A stretch of DNA of 64,000 nucleotides, taken from positions 992,001-1,056,000 of the forward strand of contig NZ_CP014844.1 of assembly GCF_001598055.1 (NCBI RefSeq), read 5' to 3'. Under the pieces are notes generated by a model that worked only from the letters and a program-made list of their open reading frames with translations, ran no database searches and had not been told where the DNA came from. The DNA comes from Cupriavidus nantongensis (GTDB lineage: Bacteria > Pseudomonadota > Gammaproteobacteria > Burkholderiales > Burkholderiaceae). Below are positions 9,302 to 17,781 of the stretch, piece after piece; positions within the stretch are counted from its first letter, which is position 1; each line of letters starts with the position of its first letter. A program made the translations under genes and the position numbers.

Positions 9302-9984
9302 GGACGAGAGTGGGGCAAAGGCGGTGCGATGCGGGTGGGAAGGAGGCGGCGTGACCGGCGCGCCCCGGCGGCATGCCCCCGAAACGCCCGGACAGACTGC
9401 CGCCCAGCGTAGGGGCAATGTAGCGAGGATAGGCGCGTGGCCATCGGCAGGACAGGGGGCAGGTTGGGGGTTACTTGCCTCTGGTGTTGGGGGCGATTTT
9501 TTGGTAGGGCGGCCGTCTGTTGGAATGATGTCACGCTGCACCAAATCGGCAAAGCCTCCCAGCGACTGCGGAAACTTGCAATCCTATAAGGTGGGACTTC
9601 GTGCATTCGCGCCGGCTCCGCACAGCTACGGCACTGGCTCGGCACTGGCTCGGCACTTAAGCTCGCCCCGACTGCAGACACCCAATTGCTACCACGACCC
9701 CTGGACGATCTGGAATTTTCGTCGCGAGCGACGGGAATTTTCGCCAGGGATGATCGGAAATATCTTACTTACAAGTCCGCAACGAGGAACCACTCTAAAG
9801 ATAAACCGCTTTAGTAATGGTGACTCGTTCTGACTCATCTCTAAGTCGATGTCAGGCTTTTTTTAAAGACAATCGCTCTCGTCATTGAGTCCTAACTCCG
9901 CGTTTTGCGGAAGGGATGGGGGATCGTTGTAGTGGCGATCCGTAACGCCAACGCCAATGTTGGCATACTTGAAAGGAGCATGAA
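9302..9984. other. Gap marking the left junction of the AT-richer island
   Basis: No supported gene before the small ORF at 9985. From about 9545 the composition changes from the GC-rich style to AT-richer DNA. It contains 2.5 tandem copies of GGCACTGGCTC (9630-9657), a palindromic segment near 9711-9741 in which CGTCGCGAGCGACG is flanked by direct copies of GGAATTTTCG, and three closely spaced small stem-loops at 9898-9964. No integrase, tRNA or obvious target-site duplication is seen. Confidence 0.5.
9898..9964 (+). promoter_or_regulatory. Three consecutive small stem-loops in the leader of the peptide gene
   Basis: CCGC/GCGG (9898-9910), GGATCG/CGATCC (9921-9941, 9-base loop) and GCCAAC/GTTGGC (9947-9964, 6-base loop) follow one another and end 10 bases before the GAAAGGAG ribosome-binding site of the 40-codon ORF. 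They could be operator half-sites or an RNA leader controlling translation of the peptide. Confidence 0.4.
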
Positions 9985-10107
9985 ATGTCAAAGGTATATG
10001 TCGTGCTGTCGAAAATCTTCAAGCGGTGCGCGGGTCATCGCAAACATTTCGGCTATCACTCCACCTATGCGGGTCATCTCGTGGATTCCTGTAATAGCAA
10101 CACCTAA
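9985..10107 (+). CDS. 40-residue peptide, candidate RiPP precursor
   Basis: Small ORF with an excellent ribosome-binding site (AAAGGAG, 6 bases before ATG) and a codon third-position bias toward G/C unlike the overlapping frame. The peptide starts MSKVYVVLSKIFKR and then has a His/Gly/aromatic-rich C-terminal half with Cys15, Phe22, Tyr24, Tyr28 and Cys36 and tail NSNT; there are two GH pairs (17-18 and 30-31). It has no membrane segment and matches nothing I recognise. It sits 69 bases upstream of a radical SAM/SPASM enzyme, the usual place of a precursor peptide; the N-terminal third would be leader and the C-terminal part core. Coding status is well supported by context, not proven. Confidence 0.6.
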   Translation: MSKVYVVLSKIFKRCAGHRKHFGYHSTYAGHLVDSCNSNT

Positions 10108-10176
10108 TTTGGTGGCGACGATATTCTAGTCGCTCGGCGTGCATTATCGGCTGATACTTCCAGCTGGAGAAACAAA

Positions 10177-11844
10177 ATGGCTCTGAGACCAAATCTCACG
10201 ACGTCAACGATTTGGCGTGACTTCGACCTTTCGGTTGTCACTGAGCGATTTCGGCTCAAGAGTCCATATGGGTCTAAGGCAGAGGAACTCGAGCGAGAAG
10301 CACGCCGTTTTCTTTGGTTAAGTGCAAAGACACAGAGGCCGCTTGTGCCGTCTGAACTCGTGGACGAGTACTGGCATGCGTTGATTCTCAGTACCAGTCT
10401 CTATAGAGATTACTGCGATCATGCTTTCGGCTTCTTCATCGAACACACCAACGGTATACCAGTTTCGTCCCCGGAGGCGCTCGAAACTCACGTCAATGCG
10501 TACGAGGAAACTCTACGGATCTACGAGATGGAGTTTCATATGCCGGCGCCCTCCGAATTCTGGCCTGATTTGCGAAATCGGGTCGAAAAACGACTAGACA
10601 TATGCAAGAAGCCATACCGTCTACACCTGGAAACTACCAATCACTGCAACCTTCGCTGCGAGCATTGTTATCCGGAGTCTTCTAGTGCCGAACCGCATCA
10701 CTCAAGAGAATTGATTGATCGCTCGCTCCAAGAGGCCGCCCGTCTTGGGGTGCGGAAAATTACATTAACTGGTGGCGAGGTCTTGACTCGTCCAGACTGG
10801 AAGGAAATTTTTTCTAAATCACTCGAAATATGCGATAACCTATATTTTATCACCAACGGTCTTTTGCTTACCCGAAAGAAATTAGAGTGGATGGCTAAGG
10901 AACGCGCTGCGCGGTCATTGAGAGGTTGGCGTCGATCGGTTTTTGCGAATTCTCCTGTTGAAATAGGAGTTGCAATTAGTTTGGATGGGTTGGATGGTAA
11001 TGCGTTGGTGCGCAAAAATGATGCTGGCGTCGGCGTTAGTGCTAAGCAATTGATCGATCGTATCGCACTGGCGGTGCAATATGGGTTGCATGTTACGGTA
11101 AACACAACGATAACAAACAAAGTATCGGCGCTGGAGCTCCCGGAAATGGACGAAATTCTCAGTCGGATTGGGATTGATCGTTGGCAGATTGACCAAGCTT
11201 ATCTTGCGGGGAGATTCAGGCAGAGCGGGCTTTCGGTCAGCAAGCTCGATTGGCTGGAAGATGCGAAGGCGGGATATAGATATATAATAGAAAATTATCT
11301 CAAAGAGTATCCAAAAATACCGGATTGGCGCCTCGAAGTAGTGCAGGTGTTTCGATACGACAATCTATTCTACGGATTCTCTCCAGCGTCGAGCCTGGAT
11401 GAACACCCTTGTTCATATCACTTTGGCTCCATGATCGTGGAGCAGGGCGATCGGATCCGTTTTTGTCCGTCCCTGCGCGACGGGGGTATTCAATCTATCT
11501 CAGTTGCCGGCTCGGTTGAGGCTGCATATGGATGCAGTGAATTCAAGGATTTTTTATCCAAGTCAATTAAGGATCTGCCGTGCAAAGATTGCCGGTATGG
11601 GAAATTGTTTCATGGTGGCTGTAGAGCAAACAGCTATGCATATCTTGGGCGTATTTGGGACGCGGATCCGATCTGTTGCATTCTAGCGCCGTTTGTTGAA
11701 GACGAAATACTCCCGCTCCTTCCGAAAAGTCTTCAGGACAATTTTCGTGCGTCGCTGCAGGGCGGTCCCCGTCCGGGTGACCCTGAACACCTCGCGACTA
11801 AGCAACAGCGGCATCGTATCGTTCCCATACAGATGATTCCCTAG
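10177..11844 (+). CDS. Radical SAM/SPASM peptide-maturase-like enzyme with an N-terminal VDxxWH domain
   Basis: 555 residues, ATG preceded by GGAG with 7-base spacing. The radical SAM core starts near residue 145 with the [4Fe-4S] motif C157xxxC161xxC164 (NHCNLRCEHCYPES) and the TGGE motif at 198-201. A cysteine-rich C-terminal region (Cys412, 430, 453, 469, 472, 482, 500, 501), including PCKDCRYGKLFHGGCRANS, is a SPASM domain for extra iron-sulphur clusters, as in enzymes that cross-link or modify peptides. Residues 1-135 form a separate domain with LVDEYWHALILSTSLYRDYC and FGFFIEHTNG. This resembles the VDxxWHxxIL...FGxxxxH pattern of glycine-rich-domain (GRDP)-like proteins; it may bind the precursor. 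AT-rich codon use differs sharply from neighbouring core genes. Confidence 0.88.
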   Translation: MALRPNLTTSTIWRDFDLSVVTERFRLKSPYGSKAEELEREARRFLWLSAKTQRPLVPSELVDEYWHALILSTSLYRDYCDHAFGFFIEHTNGIPVSSPEALETHVNAYEETLRIYEMEFHMPAPSEFWPDLRNRVEKRLDICKKPYRLHLETTNHCNLRCEHCYPESSSAEPHHSRELIDRSLQEAARLGVRKITLTGGEVLTRPDWKEIFSKSLEICDNLYFITNGLLLTRKKLEWMAKERAARSLRGWRRSVFANSPVEIGVAISLDGLDGNALVRKNDAGVGVSAKQLIDRIALAVQYGLHVTVNTTITNKVSALELPEMDEILSRIGIDRWQIDQAYLAGRFRQSGLSVSKLDWLEDAKAGYRYIIENYLKEYPKIPDWRLEVVQVFRYDNLFYGFSPASSLDEHPCSYHFGSMIVEQGDRIRFCPSLRDGGIQSISVAGSVEAAYGCSEFKDFLSKSIKDLPCKDCRYGKLFHGGCRANSYAYLGRIWDADPICCILAPFVEDEILPLLPKSLQDNFRASLQGGPRPGDPEHLATKQQRHRIVPIQMIP

Positions 11845-11884
11845 GTATATGTTACACACGCTGTAACTCGACAAGGAGCCGAGC

Positions 11885-13162
11885 TTGACGAAAGCCAGAT
11901 TTCCATTGCGCTATGAAAACTTCCGCGTGGTTTGGGTCGGCCAGTTCGTCAGCTTAATTGGAAGTTCTGCACATACCATTGCAATCTCTTTCTTCTTGAA
12001 GGAAGCAACGCAATCCGGATCCTTTGTTGGTGCTGGAATTTTTTTTTGTGGCATTGCCGCTTTGTTGGTCTTGCCGCTGTCCGGTGTGATTGCAGATCGC
12101 ATGAACAGAAGATCGATCGTAATATGCTGCGACACCGTGGGCGCGTGCGCGACACTTGCTTTGGCTTGCGTATTCCACTGGGGCTCAGCGACTCAGGGAG
12201 GATTACTTCCGGTGCTGGCAGTACTTTGCGGCCTTGTGATTGCTGTTTCGTCGGCATTCTTCAGGCCAGCCTTCGCAGCTATGCTGCCTGACCTTGTTCC
12301 AAAAGTGGCGCTGGCGCCGGCAAATGCTCTCTATAAGGCCGGAGCGCGCTGTGGTGAACTCCTCGGTAACCTTGTGGGTGGGTGGGTCTATGGGCTCGTC
12401 GGTCCCGGTGCCTTATTCCTAGCGAACTCGCTTTCTTATCTTCTGGCGGTGCAGTGCGTGTCACGCGCCAGGCCGAGCGAACTGTTTGTTCCGCAGCATC
12501 GAACTGCGAAATTTGGGATTGGGATTCTTGGTTTGCTGACGGAGTTTTATCACGGCGCAGGAACCCTCTGTAGGCTTCCAGGGGGGCGGCTTTTCCTAAG
12601 CATGGCACTGGTGATCAACTTCTTCGCCACCCCGATCTTTGTCTTGATGCCCTTTCATGCTTCCGGTGTGTTGCGGGTGGATGCATCGATGTATGGTTTC
12701 CTCATGGCGATGCTCTCGGTGGGTGTGTTGACGGGTTACACGATGGCGGCGAAGGTTCCGATGCCTAAAATCAAACAAACGCATAGCGTGCTGTACATTG
12801 TGATTTTTATGTGCGGGTGTTTCTTATTGTTCAGCCAAATACGTAGTTTTGCGGTCGCTTGCGTTCTGCTCGTTGCTGCTGGCATTGCAAACGGGTATTG
12901 GAGTATATTTTTCGAAACTGCACTGCAAAGATCAATTTCGAGAAATGAATTGGGAAGGGTATATGCATTATATGGATTGCTGTCGGGTGGGATGATGCCA
13001 CTTGCTTCTTTGGTTGGCGGCATTGCTTTAGACGCGCTGGGCGGCGATACGAGAATTTTATTTTTGGTGTGCTCATTAATGATGACTTCATATCCGATAT
13101 TCCTATCGACACGCAAGGAATTTTTTTCTTTCTTCGAATCATTAGAGCGTGAATCAGCCTGA
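11885..13162 (+). CDS. MFS exporter (EntS-like) of the peptide cluster
   Basis: 425 residues with 10-12 hydrophobic segments; MFS signatures GVIADRMNRRSIVICCD in the first half and NGYWSIFFETALQRSIS later place it near the EntS/MFS_3 exporters. It starts with TTG at 11885, preceded by AAGGAG with a 6-base spacing; no in-frame ATG fits better. It lies 40 bases after the radical SAM gene and 6 bases before the methyltransferase, so all are probably one transcript. Likely role: export of, or self-protection from, the modified peptide (inference). Confidence 0.85.
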   Translation: MTKARFPLRYENFRVVWVGQFVSLIGSSAHTIAISFFLKEATQSGSFVGAGIFFCGIAALLVLPLSGVIADRMNRRSIVICCDTVGACATLALACVFHWGSATQGGLLPVLAVLCGLVIAVSSAFFRPAFAAMLPDLVPKVALAPANALYKAGARCGELLGNLVGGWVYGLVGPGALFLANSLSYLLAVQCVSRARPSELFVPQHRTAKFGIGILGLLTEFYHGAGTLCRLPGGRLFLSMALVINFFATPIFVLMPFHASGVLRVDASMYGFLMAMLSVGVLTGYTMAAKVPMPKIKQTHSVLYIVIFMCGCFLLFSQIRSFAVACVLLVAAGIANGYWSIFFETALQRSISRNELGRVYALYGLLSGGMMPLASLVGGIALDALGGDTRILFLVCSLMMTSYPIFLSTRKEFFSFFESLERESA

Positions 13163-13168
13163 ACCGAA

Positions 13169-13735
13169 ATGCAAAAACTGGAGCGTGTTCGAGAATACGT
13201 TGCTGCAGCTGCTGATCTCGCTTGGCGTCCGGGGGTGCCGAACACTGCCTTAGATCTGGGCTGCGGTAGTGAAGGGGTGCCGTTCTATCTTTTGAGGCGA
13301 GGCTGGCACGTAATTGCCGTGGACCGAGATCCCAGGGCGCTGGCTCGTCTCAGACTTCGTAAAAAAAGCCGCAATGACGAAGCGTTGTCAATTGTTTGCG
13401 AAGATTTTAGTACGATGATCTTTCCTAGCGTCTCCTTGATTCATGCGGGATACGCGTTGCACCATGCCTGTCCCGAGCGATTCGGTGAGTTGTGGTCGAA
13501 AATCTCTGTGGCGCTATCGCCTGATGGGGTATTTGCAGGACATTTTTTTGGCGAATGTGATCAGTTTGCTGAAGATGACCGGTTCTCGGTGTTTCCGTTC
13601 GAGGTGCTGGTAAAACTCTTTGCTGACTGGAAGATTGAACATTGGGACGAATTCCAAGGCTACGGTCATAGAGATCCGTCCCGGTGGTGGCATTTTTTTA
13701 CCATCGTGGCAAGAAAACAGGAAGCTTCAGTCTAG
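13169..13735 (+). CDS. Class I SAM-dependent methyltransferase of the peptide cluster
   Basis: 188 residues. Motif I (TALDLGCGSEGVPFYLLRRG) and the following acidic strand (VIAVDRDPRAL) define a Rossmann-type methyltransferase; GYALHHACPERFGELW and ALSPDGVFAGHFFGE match the post-motif strands. It begins 6 bases after the MFS gene, without a clear Shine-Dalgarno, suggesting translational coupling. It could methylate the peptide as a tailoring step; a small-molecule substrate cannot be excluded. Confidence 0.82.
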   Translation: MQKLERVREYVAAAADLAWRPGVPNTALDLGCGSEGVPFYLLRRGWHVIAVDRDPRALARLRLRKKSRNDEALSIVCEDFSTMIFPSVSLIHAGYALHHACPERFGELWSKISVALSPDGVFAGHFFGECDQFAEDDRFSVFPFEVLVKLFADWKIEHWDEFQGYGHRDPSRWWHFFTIVARKQEASV

Positions 13736-13764
13736 AGATTCCATTCCTTTCGGAGAAAAAGATC

Positions 13765-14310
13765 TTGTCTTCAAATGCATTCGAGTCAATTCCTCCCGGA
13801 GATGTTGGGCTGCTGTGGGAGCGTGCTTGCTCCGGGGTTACCCTTGGTTCTTGCAGCCTTGTGATTCGGGATTTGCGTGACAGCGATTTTGAGCAGCTTG
13901 TTCCCATGGTCCACGCAGCGTTCTTACCTAGTGTCGATGGCGCGCCGCTGGATAGTTGGAGGCGCAAACTTTCGTCAATCTTCGGCGATCAGTACGGCCG
14001 CTTTCTGTCGTCCGCGTCGTTCGTCGCAGAGGCTCCATCTGGCCAATTGGCTGGCGCGGTCATGGCCACCGATTTTGCGCTCTATCGAGCGCCCGTTATC
14101 GCATTGATTGCGGTGTCCCCCAGCATCCAAGATAAGGGCGTTGGGTCCTACCTGCTACGTCGCTCACTCCAGGCGCTTGCTATTGAGGGCTTTCCAAATT
14201 GTCGGGCCAAAATTTCGCCCGGCAACAACGCATCGCTGCAACTATTCCGGAAAACCGGCTTCGAGCTTTGCCGCGTCGAGCCGGGGTCATCCAAGCAGGA
14301 AGGTAACTGA
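13765..14310 (+). CDS. GNAT-family acetyltransferase of the peptide cluster
   Basis: 181 residues from a TTG at 13765 that has GGAG nine bases upstream. An ATG at 13684 is in frame but would overlap the methyltransferase gene by 52 bases and lacks a ribosome-binding site. The GNAT fold is visible from LVIRDLRDSDFEQLVPMV to the C-terminus, with the acetyl-CoA loop VSPSIQDKGVGSYLLRRSL and the late motif NASLQLFRKTGFE. It may acetylate the peptide or confer immunity to it. It is the last gene of AT-richer composition; GC-rich sequence resumes right after. Confidence 0.82.
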   Translation: MSSNAFESIPPGDVGLLWERACSGVTLGSCSLVIRDLRDSDFEQLVPMVHAAFLPSVDGAPLDSWRRKLSSIFGDQYGRFLSSASFVAEAPSGQLAGAVMATDFALYRAPVIALIAVSPSIQDKGVGSYLLRRSLQALAIEGFPNCRAKISPGNNASLQLFRKTGFELCRVEPGSSKQEGN

Positions 14311-14495
14311 TCGGCCAACTAATCTCTGATAGTTCTCCGCCGGCTCTTTTCAGAATGCCGTCTCATGCGGATCCCCGGACCACGAGCCGATAACCTCCCC
14401 GGTAATCGCACCCCCACGCCCCCGCGCCGATCATGCAGCCATGGCCTGACGCCAGGCCCCGAGAGCCAGACCACCCAACCCTCAAGGAGAAAGCC

Positions 14496-14894
14496 ATGTC
14501 CGCTGCCGCCCAGTCCCCCCAGATGGACCACGCCGCCACCCTCGCCGACCGCTACCTCGCCGCCTGGAACGAGACCGATGCCGCGCGCCGGCGCGAGCTG
14601 ATTGCGGCGGCGTGGACGGAAACGGCCTGCTATGTGGATCCGCTGATGAGGGGCGACGGCCATGCCGGTATCGACGCGATGATCGCCGCGGTGCAGGCGA
14701 AGTTTCCCGGTTTCCGCTTCACCCGCGTGAGCCCCGTGGATGCACACGGCGAGCACCTGCGCTTTACCTGGGAGCTTGGGCCCGCGGGCGAAGCCGCGCT
14801 GGTGGTCGGCACCGACTTTGCCACGGTGTCGGCCGATGGCCGGCTGGCGCGCATGACCGGCTTTATCGACCGCGCCCCGGCCGGGCTGGCCTGA
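14496..14894 (+). CDS. SnoaL/NTF2-like small protein
   Basis: 132 residues, ATG preceded by AAGGAG. The sequence (LADRYLAAWNETDAARRRELIAAAWTE, then YVDPLMRGDGHAGIDAMI and FPGFRFTRVS) matches the SnoaL-like/NTF2 fold, a cone-shaped domain used by small isomerases, cyclases and ligand-binding proteins. The aspartates after the first helices are usual for the family. No catalytic assignment is possible. It is back in GC-rich core style and is followed 98 bases later by the cytochrome gene. Confidence 0.8.
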   Translation: MSAAAQSPQMDHAATLADRYLAAWNETDAARRRELIAAAWTETACYVDPLMRGDGHAGIDAMIAAVQAKFPGFRFTRVSPVDAHGEHLRFTWELGPAGEAALVVGTDFATVSADGRLARMTGFIDRAPAGLA

Positions 14895-14992
14895 GCGCGG
14901 CCGGCGCTGCGCTATGTTGCCTTGCCCACCGACAGCCCCCGGGGCACTGGCCGCAAGCTGCGGCATCCAGTGCGGCGAACAGGGGAAGGCAA

Positions 14993-15880
14993 ATGGCGCG
15001 GATTCTGCGGAGGGCGGCATGGGGGCTTGCCGGCACGGCCGTGGTCGCGGCCGCGGCGGCGTACGGCGCGGCATGGGTGGGCGAGCGCAAGGCGCAGCGT
15101 CTGGTCGACGTTCCGGTCGCGCCTGTTGCCATCCGCGATGATCCCGCCGCCATCGCCCACGGCAAGTACCTGTACGAATCGCGCGGCTGCATGGAATGCC
15201 ATGGCGCCGGTGGCGGCGGCAAGCAGGTGATCGACGACCCCGGCGGCCTGCGCGTGCGCGCGCCGGACCTGACCCGCGCCAACCCGGCCATTGCCGCCTA
15301 CGAGCCAGTGGACTGGGTACGCAGCATCCGCCATGGCGTGGCGCCCTCGCTGCGCCCGCTGCTGATCATGCCCAGCGAAGACTACAACCGGCTCAGCGAC
15401 GAGGACCTCGGCGCGCTGATCGGCTACCTGCGCAGCCTGCCCGCGGCGATGGGCGCGCCCGCCGAGATCACCATGCCGTGGCTGGTGCGCGCGCTGTATG
15501 GCGTGGGGGTGGTGCAGGACGCCGCGTCCAAGATCGACCACAGCCTGCCGGCGCAGGCTGCGCTGGCGCCCGAGCCGACGCCCCGCTATGGCGCCTACGT
15601 GGCCAATGTTTGCCTGGGATGCCACGGGCCGGGGTTCCGCGGCGGCAAGATCCCGGGCGCGCCGCCCGATTGGCCGCCGGCGGCGGACCTGCGCCCCGTG
15701 CCGGGCGGCGCGATGGCGCGCTATGGCCAGCCCGCGGCGTTCATCGAGATGATGCGCAGCGGCAAGCGGCCCGACGGCAGCGCGCTCAGCCGCGTGATGC
15801 CGTTCGATTCCTTCGGGCGCATGAACGATACCGAGCTGACCGCCCTGTATCTGTTCCTGGCCGGCCTGCCGCAACGCTAG
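14993..15880 (+). CDS. Diheme c-type cytochrome
   Basis: 295 residues with an N-terminal membrane/signal segment (RAAWGLAGTAVVAAAAAYGAAW) and two CxxCH haem sites (CMECH near residue 66 and CLGCH near 210), each followed by a cytochrome-c-like domain. It is periplasmic, probably tethered to the inner membrane. Cytochromes of this kind often take electrons from Mo-hydroxylases lacking a flavin subunit; such an enzyme is encoded at 17301-20040, so it may be their partner, although an opposing gene lies between. It ends tail-to-tail with the acyltransferase, overlapping by 4 bases. Confidence 0.9.
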   Translation: MARILRRAAWGLAGTAVVAAAAAYGAAWVGERKAQRLVDVPVAPVAIRDDPAAIAHGKYLYESRGCMECHGAGGGGKQVIDDPGGLRVRAPDLTRANPAIAAYEPVDWVRSIRHGVAPSLRPLLIMPSEDYNRLSDEDLGALIGYLRSLPAAMGAPAEITMPWLVRALYGVGVVQDAASKIDHSLPAQAALAPEPTPRYGAYVANVCLGCHGPGFRGGKIPGAPPDWPPAADLRPVPGGAMARYGQPAAFIEMMRSGKRPDGSALSRVMPFDSFGRMNDTELTALYLFLAGLPQR

Positions 15881-17127
15881 GCGCGTGCCAGCCGCCGCCC
15901 GGCGGCGATACCGGGCAGCTCGACCCAGCGGTGCAGCAGCCAGGCCAGCGCCAGTGCCAGGCCGGCGTCGATGGCAAAGCGCAGCAGCTGCATCGCGGTC
16001 TGGTGCGCGCCCAGCTCGGGCATCAGGCGCTTGACCGCTTCGATCACGGTGGGATGGGTCAGGTAGAGGGCGTAGGACAGCTCGCCCAGCCAGATCAGCG
16101 CGCGCGGCACGCGCAGCATGCCGGTGTGCTCGGCGGCGACCACGCCGGCCACCAGCAGCGCGGCGGGCAAGCCGCGTCCCGCAAGGCTGAAATCCGGCCC
16201 GACCATCGGCAGCGACAGCACAAACGACGCGGTGCCGAGCGCCAGCAGCGCGAGCGCGGACGCCGGCGTCAGCAAGTGGCGCCAGCGCGCATAGGCCCAT
16301 GCCAGCGCGCAGCCCAGCAGGAACTCGAGCACCAGCGGATTGCTGGCCATGGCCAGCCACGGTGAAGCGAACGCATAGCCCTGGGCGGGATCGGCCACCA
16401 GCGTGCCGAAGCGCCACCACGGCAGCACCAGCGTGAACAGCGCGAACACCCCCAGCACCACCAGCAGCGCGCGCCGCCCGGCCAGCAGCAGCCCGAGCGC
16501 AAACACCGCGTAGAACGCCAGCTCGTAGTTGAGCGACCAGCCCACGTACAGCGCGGGATAGCCGTAGTAGGGCGCATGGCTTGTGGATGTGGGCAGGAAC
16601 GCCAGCGACGCGGCGAACAGTGCCGGCGTGACCGGATTGAGCAGCAGCGCGTGGATGGCCGACATGGTCCAGTACGGCGGCGCCAGCCGGCACAGGCGCC
16701 GGATCATGAAGCTGAGCGGGCGCTCCGGCCGGGGCCTGGCCAGCACCGCGACCCAGGCGATGATGAAGCCGCTGATGACGAAGAACACATCGACGCCGAC
16801 ATGGCCGCGCTTGATCACGTTGTGGGTCAGCCAGTTCAACACCGGCGCATTGGCGCCGCCCAGCGTGAGCCCGGAGTGGTAGACCACCACCATGGCGGCG
16901 GCCAGGCCGCGCAGGGCCTGGATGCTGTCGAGCCGCGCTATCGAAGGTGACGATGCGGCGCGGACGCGGGCTTCGGAGGAGACGGCCGTGCCGGGCGCGG
17001 CAGCGGTGTTCGGAGCCGAGGCCGTGCCTGCTGCGGGAAACGAATTTTCTGGAATAGTCGATGGCACTGTTTCAGCGGCAGGAACCGAAGCACACCAGGA
17101 TTCCGGCCGGATCGAAAGGCAATCCAT
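15877..17127 (-). CDS. Acyltransferase family 3 membrane protein (OafA/YrhL-like)
   Basis: 416 residues if it starts at the ATG at 17127; the start is uncertain because no good ribosome-binding site is visible and the family domain only begins near residue 65 (DSIQALRGLAAAMVVVYHSGLTL). About ten hydrophobic helices follow, with GVDVFFVISGFIIAW and the conserved ELSYALYLTHP near the C-terminus. Such proteins O-acetylate or O-acylate cell-surface glycans at the inner membrane. The N-terminal 60 residues are low-complexity Ala/Pro-rich and may not all be translated. Confidence 0.85.
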   Translation of the reverse strand: MDCLSIRPESWCASVPAAETVPSTIPENSFPAAGTASAPNTAAAPGTAVSSEARVRAASSPSIARLDSIQALRGLAAAMVVVYHSGLTLGGANAPVLNWLTHNVIKRGHVGVDVFFVISGFIIAWVAVLARPRPERPLSFMIRRLCRLAPPYWTMSAIHALLLNPVTPALFAASLAFLPTSTSHAPYYGYPALYVGWSLNYELAFYAVFALGLLLAGRRALLVVLGVFALFTLVLPWWRFGTLVADPAQGYAFASPWLAMASNPLVLEFLLGCALAWAYARWRHLLTPASALALLALGTASFVLSLPMVGPDFSLAGRGLPAALLVAGVVAAEHTGMLRVPRALIWLGELSYALYLTHPTVIEAVKRLMPELGAHQTAMQLLRFAIDAGLALALAWLLHRWVELPGIAAGRRLARA

Positions 17128-17300
17128 GAGGGACAGCCGTTCGTTGCACAAAGTTCGTGCGACCGGCGCTGACGGGCACGGTAGTGCGCAAAGCGTCCGG
17201 CAAGGTGCCGCAAATTGCACTATCCTCACTTGTCCGTTGCGCCGGGCTGCGGCGCACAGGCAATGACCAGCGGGCAACGTACCCAAGGAGTGTCCCCCAC

Positions 17301-17765
17301 ATGACCACCCTCTCCATCAACGTCAACGGCAAGACCCGTGAAGTCGACGTGGACCCATCCACGCCGCTGCTGTGGGCGCTGCGCGACAACCTCGAAATGA
17401 CCGGCACCAAGTTCGGCTGCGGCATGGCCGCGTGCGGTGCCTGCACCGTGCACGTCAACGGCCAGGCCACGCGCAGCTGCGTGACGCCGGCCTCCGCGGT
17501 CGCCGGCGCGCGCATCACCACCATCGAAGGCATCGGCAGCGACCGCGTCGGGCGCGCCGTGATGGACGCCTGGATCAAGCACGATGTCGCCCAGTGCGGC
17601 TACTGCCAGAACGGCCAGGTGATGAGCGCCGTCGGCCTGCTGCGCAGCAAGCCGCGGCCCACCGATGCCGACATCGACCAGGCCATGGCCGGCAACCTGT
17701 GCCGCTGCGGCACGTACCAGCGCATCCGCGCGGCGATCAAAGACGCCGCCCGTGCGCTGGCCTGA
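17301..17765 (+). CDS. (2Fe-2S) small subunit of a molybdenum hydroxylase (IorA-like)
   Basis: 154 residues, ATG preceded by CAAGGAG. The plant-ferredoxin-type cluster motif ([19 protein letters not shown]) and the second cluster motif (CGYCQNGQ and [11 protein letters not shown]) are complete, as in the small subunit of isoquinoline 1-oxidoreductase, aldehyde oxidoreductase and xanthine-dehydrogenase-family enzymes. It passes electrons from the Mo centre in the large subunit encoded 17 bases downstream. Confidence 0.95.
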   Translation: MTTLSINVNGKTREVDVDPSTPLLWALRDNLEMTGTKFGCGMAACGACTVHVNGQATRSCVTPASAVAGARITTIEGIGSDRVGRAVMDAWIKHDVAQCGYCQNGQVMSAVGLLRSKPRPTDADIDQAMAGNLCRCGTYQRIRAAIKDAARALA

Positions 17766-17781
17766 GCGGGAGCGAACCGAT

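Noticed and set aside
5135-9412. 1425-codon plus-strand frame over hutC and the GGDEF-EAL gene
   Set aside because: Shadow of the real minus-strand genes, no ribosome-binding site or family match.
9630-9657. CRISPR-like short repeats (GGCACTGGCTC)
   Set aside because: Only 2.5 directly adjacent copies, no spacers; a simple tandem repeat.
9905-10129. Alternative 74-codon frame overlapping the precursor peptide
   Set aside because: Its usable ATG at 9980 is only 1 base from the GGAG and codon third positions are less G/C-biased than in the 9985 frame.
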